From assembly GCA_945929765.1 (NCBI GenBank), contig CAMEOL010000049.1:1-7215 (forward strand): a stretch of DNA of 7,215 nt, given 5' to 3'. Shown here piece after piece: positions 6,446 through 7,215 of this stretch; the stretch's first letter is position 1, and every line of letters begins with the position of its first letter. Origin of the DNA: an uncultured Gemella sp. (GTDB taxonomy: Bacteria; Bacillota; Bacilli; Staphylococcales; Gemellaceae). The notes below the pieces were generated by a model that saw nothing but the letters and a program-made list of their open reading frames with translations, ran no database searches and was not told the origin of the DNA. The position numbers and the translations under genes are program-made.

Positions 6446-7215
6446 ATGTTAAGAAAATTAATTATTGTAATATTTTCATTGTTAGGAATAACAATAGGAA
6501 CTGTTACTGCGAATGTTTTTATAAACGAAAATCTTTTTTCTTCGTTTAGTGAAAATACTGTAAGAATTGTAACTACTACGATAATTACTATACTATTTAT
6601 TTTAATGTCTTTATTTTTATCAGGTAGATTAGTAACAGGGCTTAAAGTTATTGAAGAAAAATTAACGAAAATTCCATTATCTAAAATAATATTTACGACA
6701 ATAGGTTTGATTTTAGGTTTATTAGTAGCAACTTTGTTAATGTTAGCAACTAATTCTATTGTATCAGTTCAAGGTATATCAGCAACACTATCAGCTCTAT
6801 ACTATATAGTGTTCGGATATCTTGGTTTTATTTTAGGGTATCGTCGTGGTGGAGAAACTATTAATATTTTTTCGGGTAAATTAAATTTACAAAAAACGAA
6901 AGAACCTAAGAGATCAACAAAGCAAAATGTGGCAATAGATAAAGTTATAGATACAAGTGCTCTAATAGATTCTAGAATTCGTGATGTAGCGTCTATTGGA
7001 TTTTTGGAAGGAAGAATAATAGTTCCAGAATTTGTTCTAAAAGAACTACAATTAATTTCTGATTCTGATGATCCGTTAAAGAGAGCTAAAGGAAGGTTAG
7101 GTTTAGACTGCGTAGAAGATTTGCAAAAATTAGAAAACATAGAGTTATATATAGATAACAGTTATAAATATCGTGAGCATGATGCTGTAGATAATTTACT
7201 AATCCAATATGCACA
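6446..7215 (+). CDS. yacL: YacL-type membrane-anchored PIN (and TRAM) domain protein, partial (C-terminus beyond right edge)
   Basis: The frame starts at ATG behind AAGGAG (6433-6438) with a 7-base spacer and runs 256 codons off the edge. Four hydrophobic segments come first (about residues 3-25, 41-60, 79-102 and 112-132). A basic linker (about 145-162) leads to a PIN nuclease-like domain: KVIDTSALIDSRI (166-178) with D169 and D175, IIVPEFVLKELQ (191-202) with E200, and HDAVDNLLIQYA (245-256) with D249. These are the acidic positions that bind metal in PIN domains. The final TND-like acid and the TRAM RNA-binding domain expected in a full protein of about 360 residues lie outside the window. 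The family is thought to be an RNA-linked membrane nuclease, but its substrate is not established. The position after radA matches other Bacillota, except that disA, which stands between them in Bacillus, is missing here. Confidence 0.9.
   Translation, partial: MLRKLIIVIFSLLGITIGTVTANVFINENLFSSFSENTVRIVTTTIITILFILMSLFLSGRLVTGLKVIEEKLTKIPLSKIIFTTIGLILGLLVATLLMLATNSIVSVQGISATLSALYYIVFGYLGFILGYRRGGETINIFSGKLNLQKTKEPKRSTKQNVAIDKVIDTSALIDSRIRDVASIGFLEGRIIVPEFVLKELQLISDSDDPLKRAKGRLGLDCVEDLQKLENIELYIDNSYKYREHDAVDNLLIQYA

Noticed and set aside
6802..7140. Open minus-strand frame of 112 codons inside the yacL-type gene
   Set aside because: It is opposite the PIN domain coding sequence, whose plus-strand motifs are clear; it is a shadow.

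Overview
The window is very AT-rich, with Gram-positive-style ribosome binding sites (AAGGAGG, AAGGAG), a CtsR-type heat-shock operator and a ctsR-clpC-radA-yacL gene order. This points to a low-GC member of the Bacillota. ctsR is followed directly by clpC with no mcsA or mcsB, and no disA lies between radA and the PIN/TRAM gene. That combination suggests a Gemella-like or Streptococcus-related host; this placement is inferred from gene content and composition only.

Left part (1-1446), all on the minus strand: reading leftward from a good promoter at about 1446-1417 there is (i) a tiny peptide reading frame at 1392 that looks like a frameshifted RiPP precursor, (ii) the remains of a gene starting at 1210 whose translation resembles the N-terminal region of class III lanthipeptide synthetases (LanKC/RamC type) but carries three in-frame stops and breaks off after about 87 codons, and (iii) an intact-looking MFS transporter that begins at 903 and runs off the left edge. 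I read this as a decayed lanthipeptide-type locus in which only the transporter still looks functional.

Middle (1447-1817): about 250 bases (1447-1696) hold nothing I can call. They are followed by a sigma-A promoter and a CtsR operator that start the plus-strand operon.

Right part (1818-7215), plus strand: ctsR (repressor of class III heat-shock genes) overlaps the start of clpC (Hsp100 unfoldase that feeds ClpP) by one base, and radA (branch-migration helicase) starts 8 bases after clpC. These three probably form one autoregulated transcription unit: CtsR binds just downstream of its own promoter and is released under heat or protein stress. A 238-base gap with a long imperfect hairpin and a possible new promoter separates radA from a yacL-type membrane-anchored PIN-domain protein, which is cut by the right edge.
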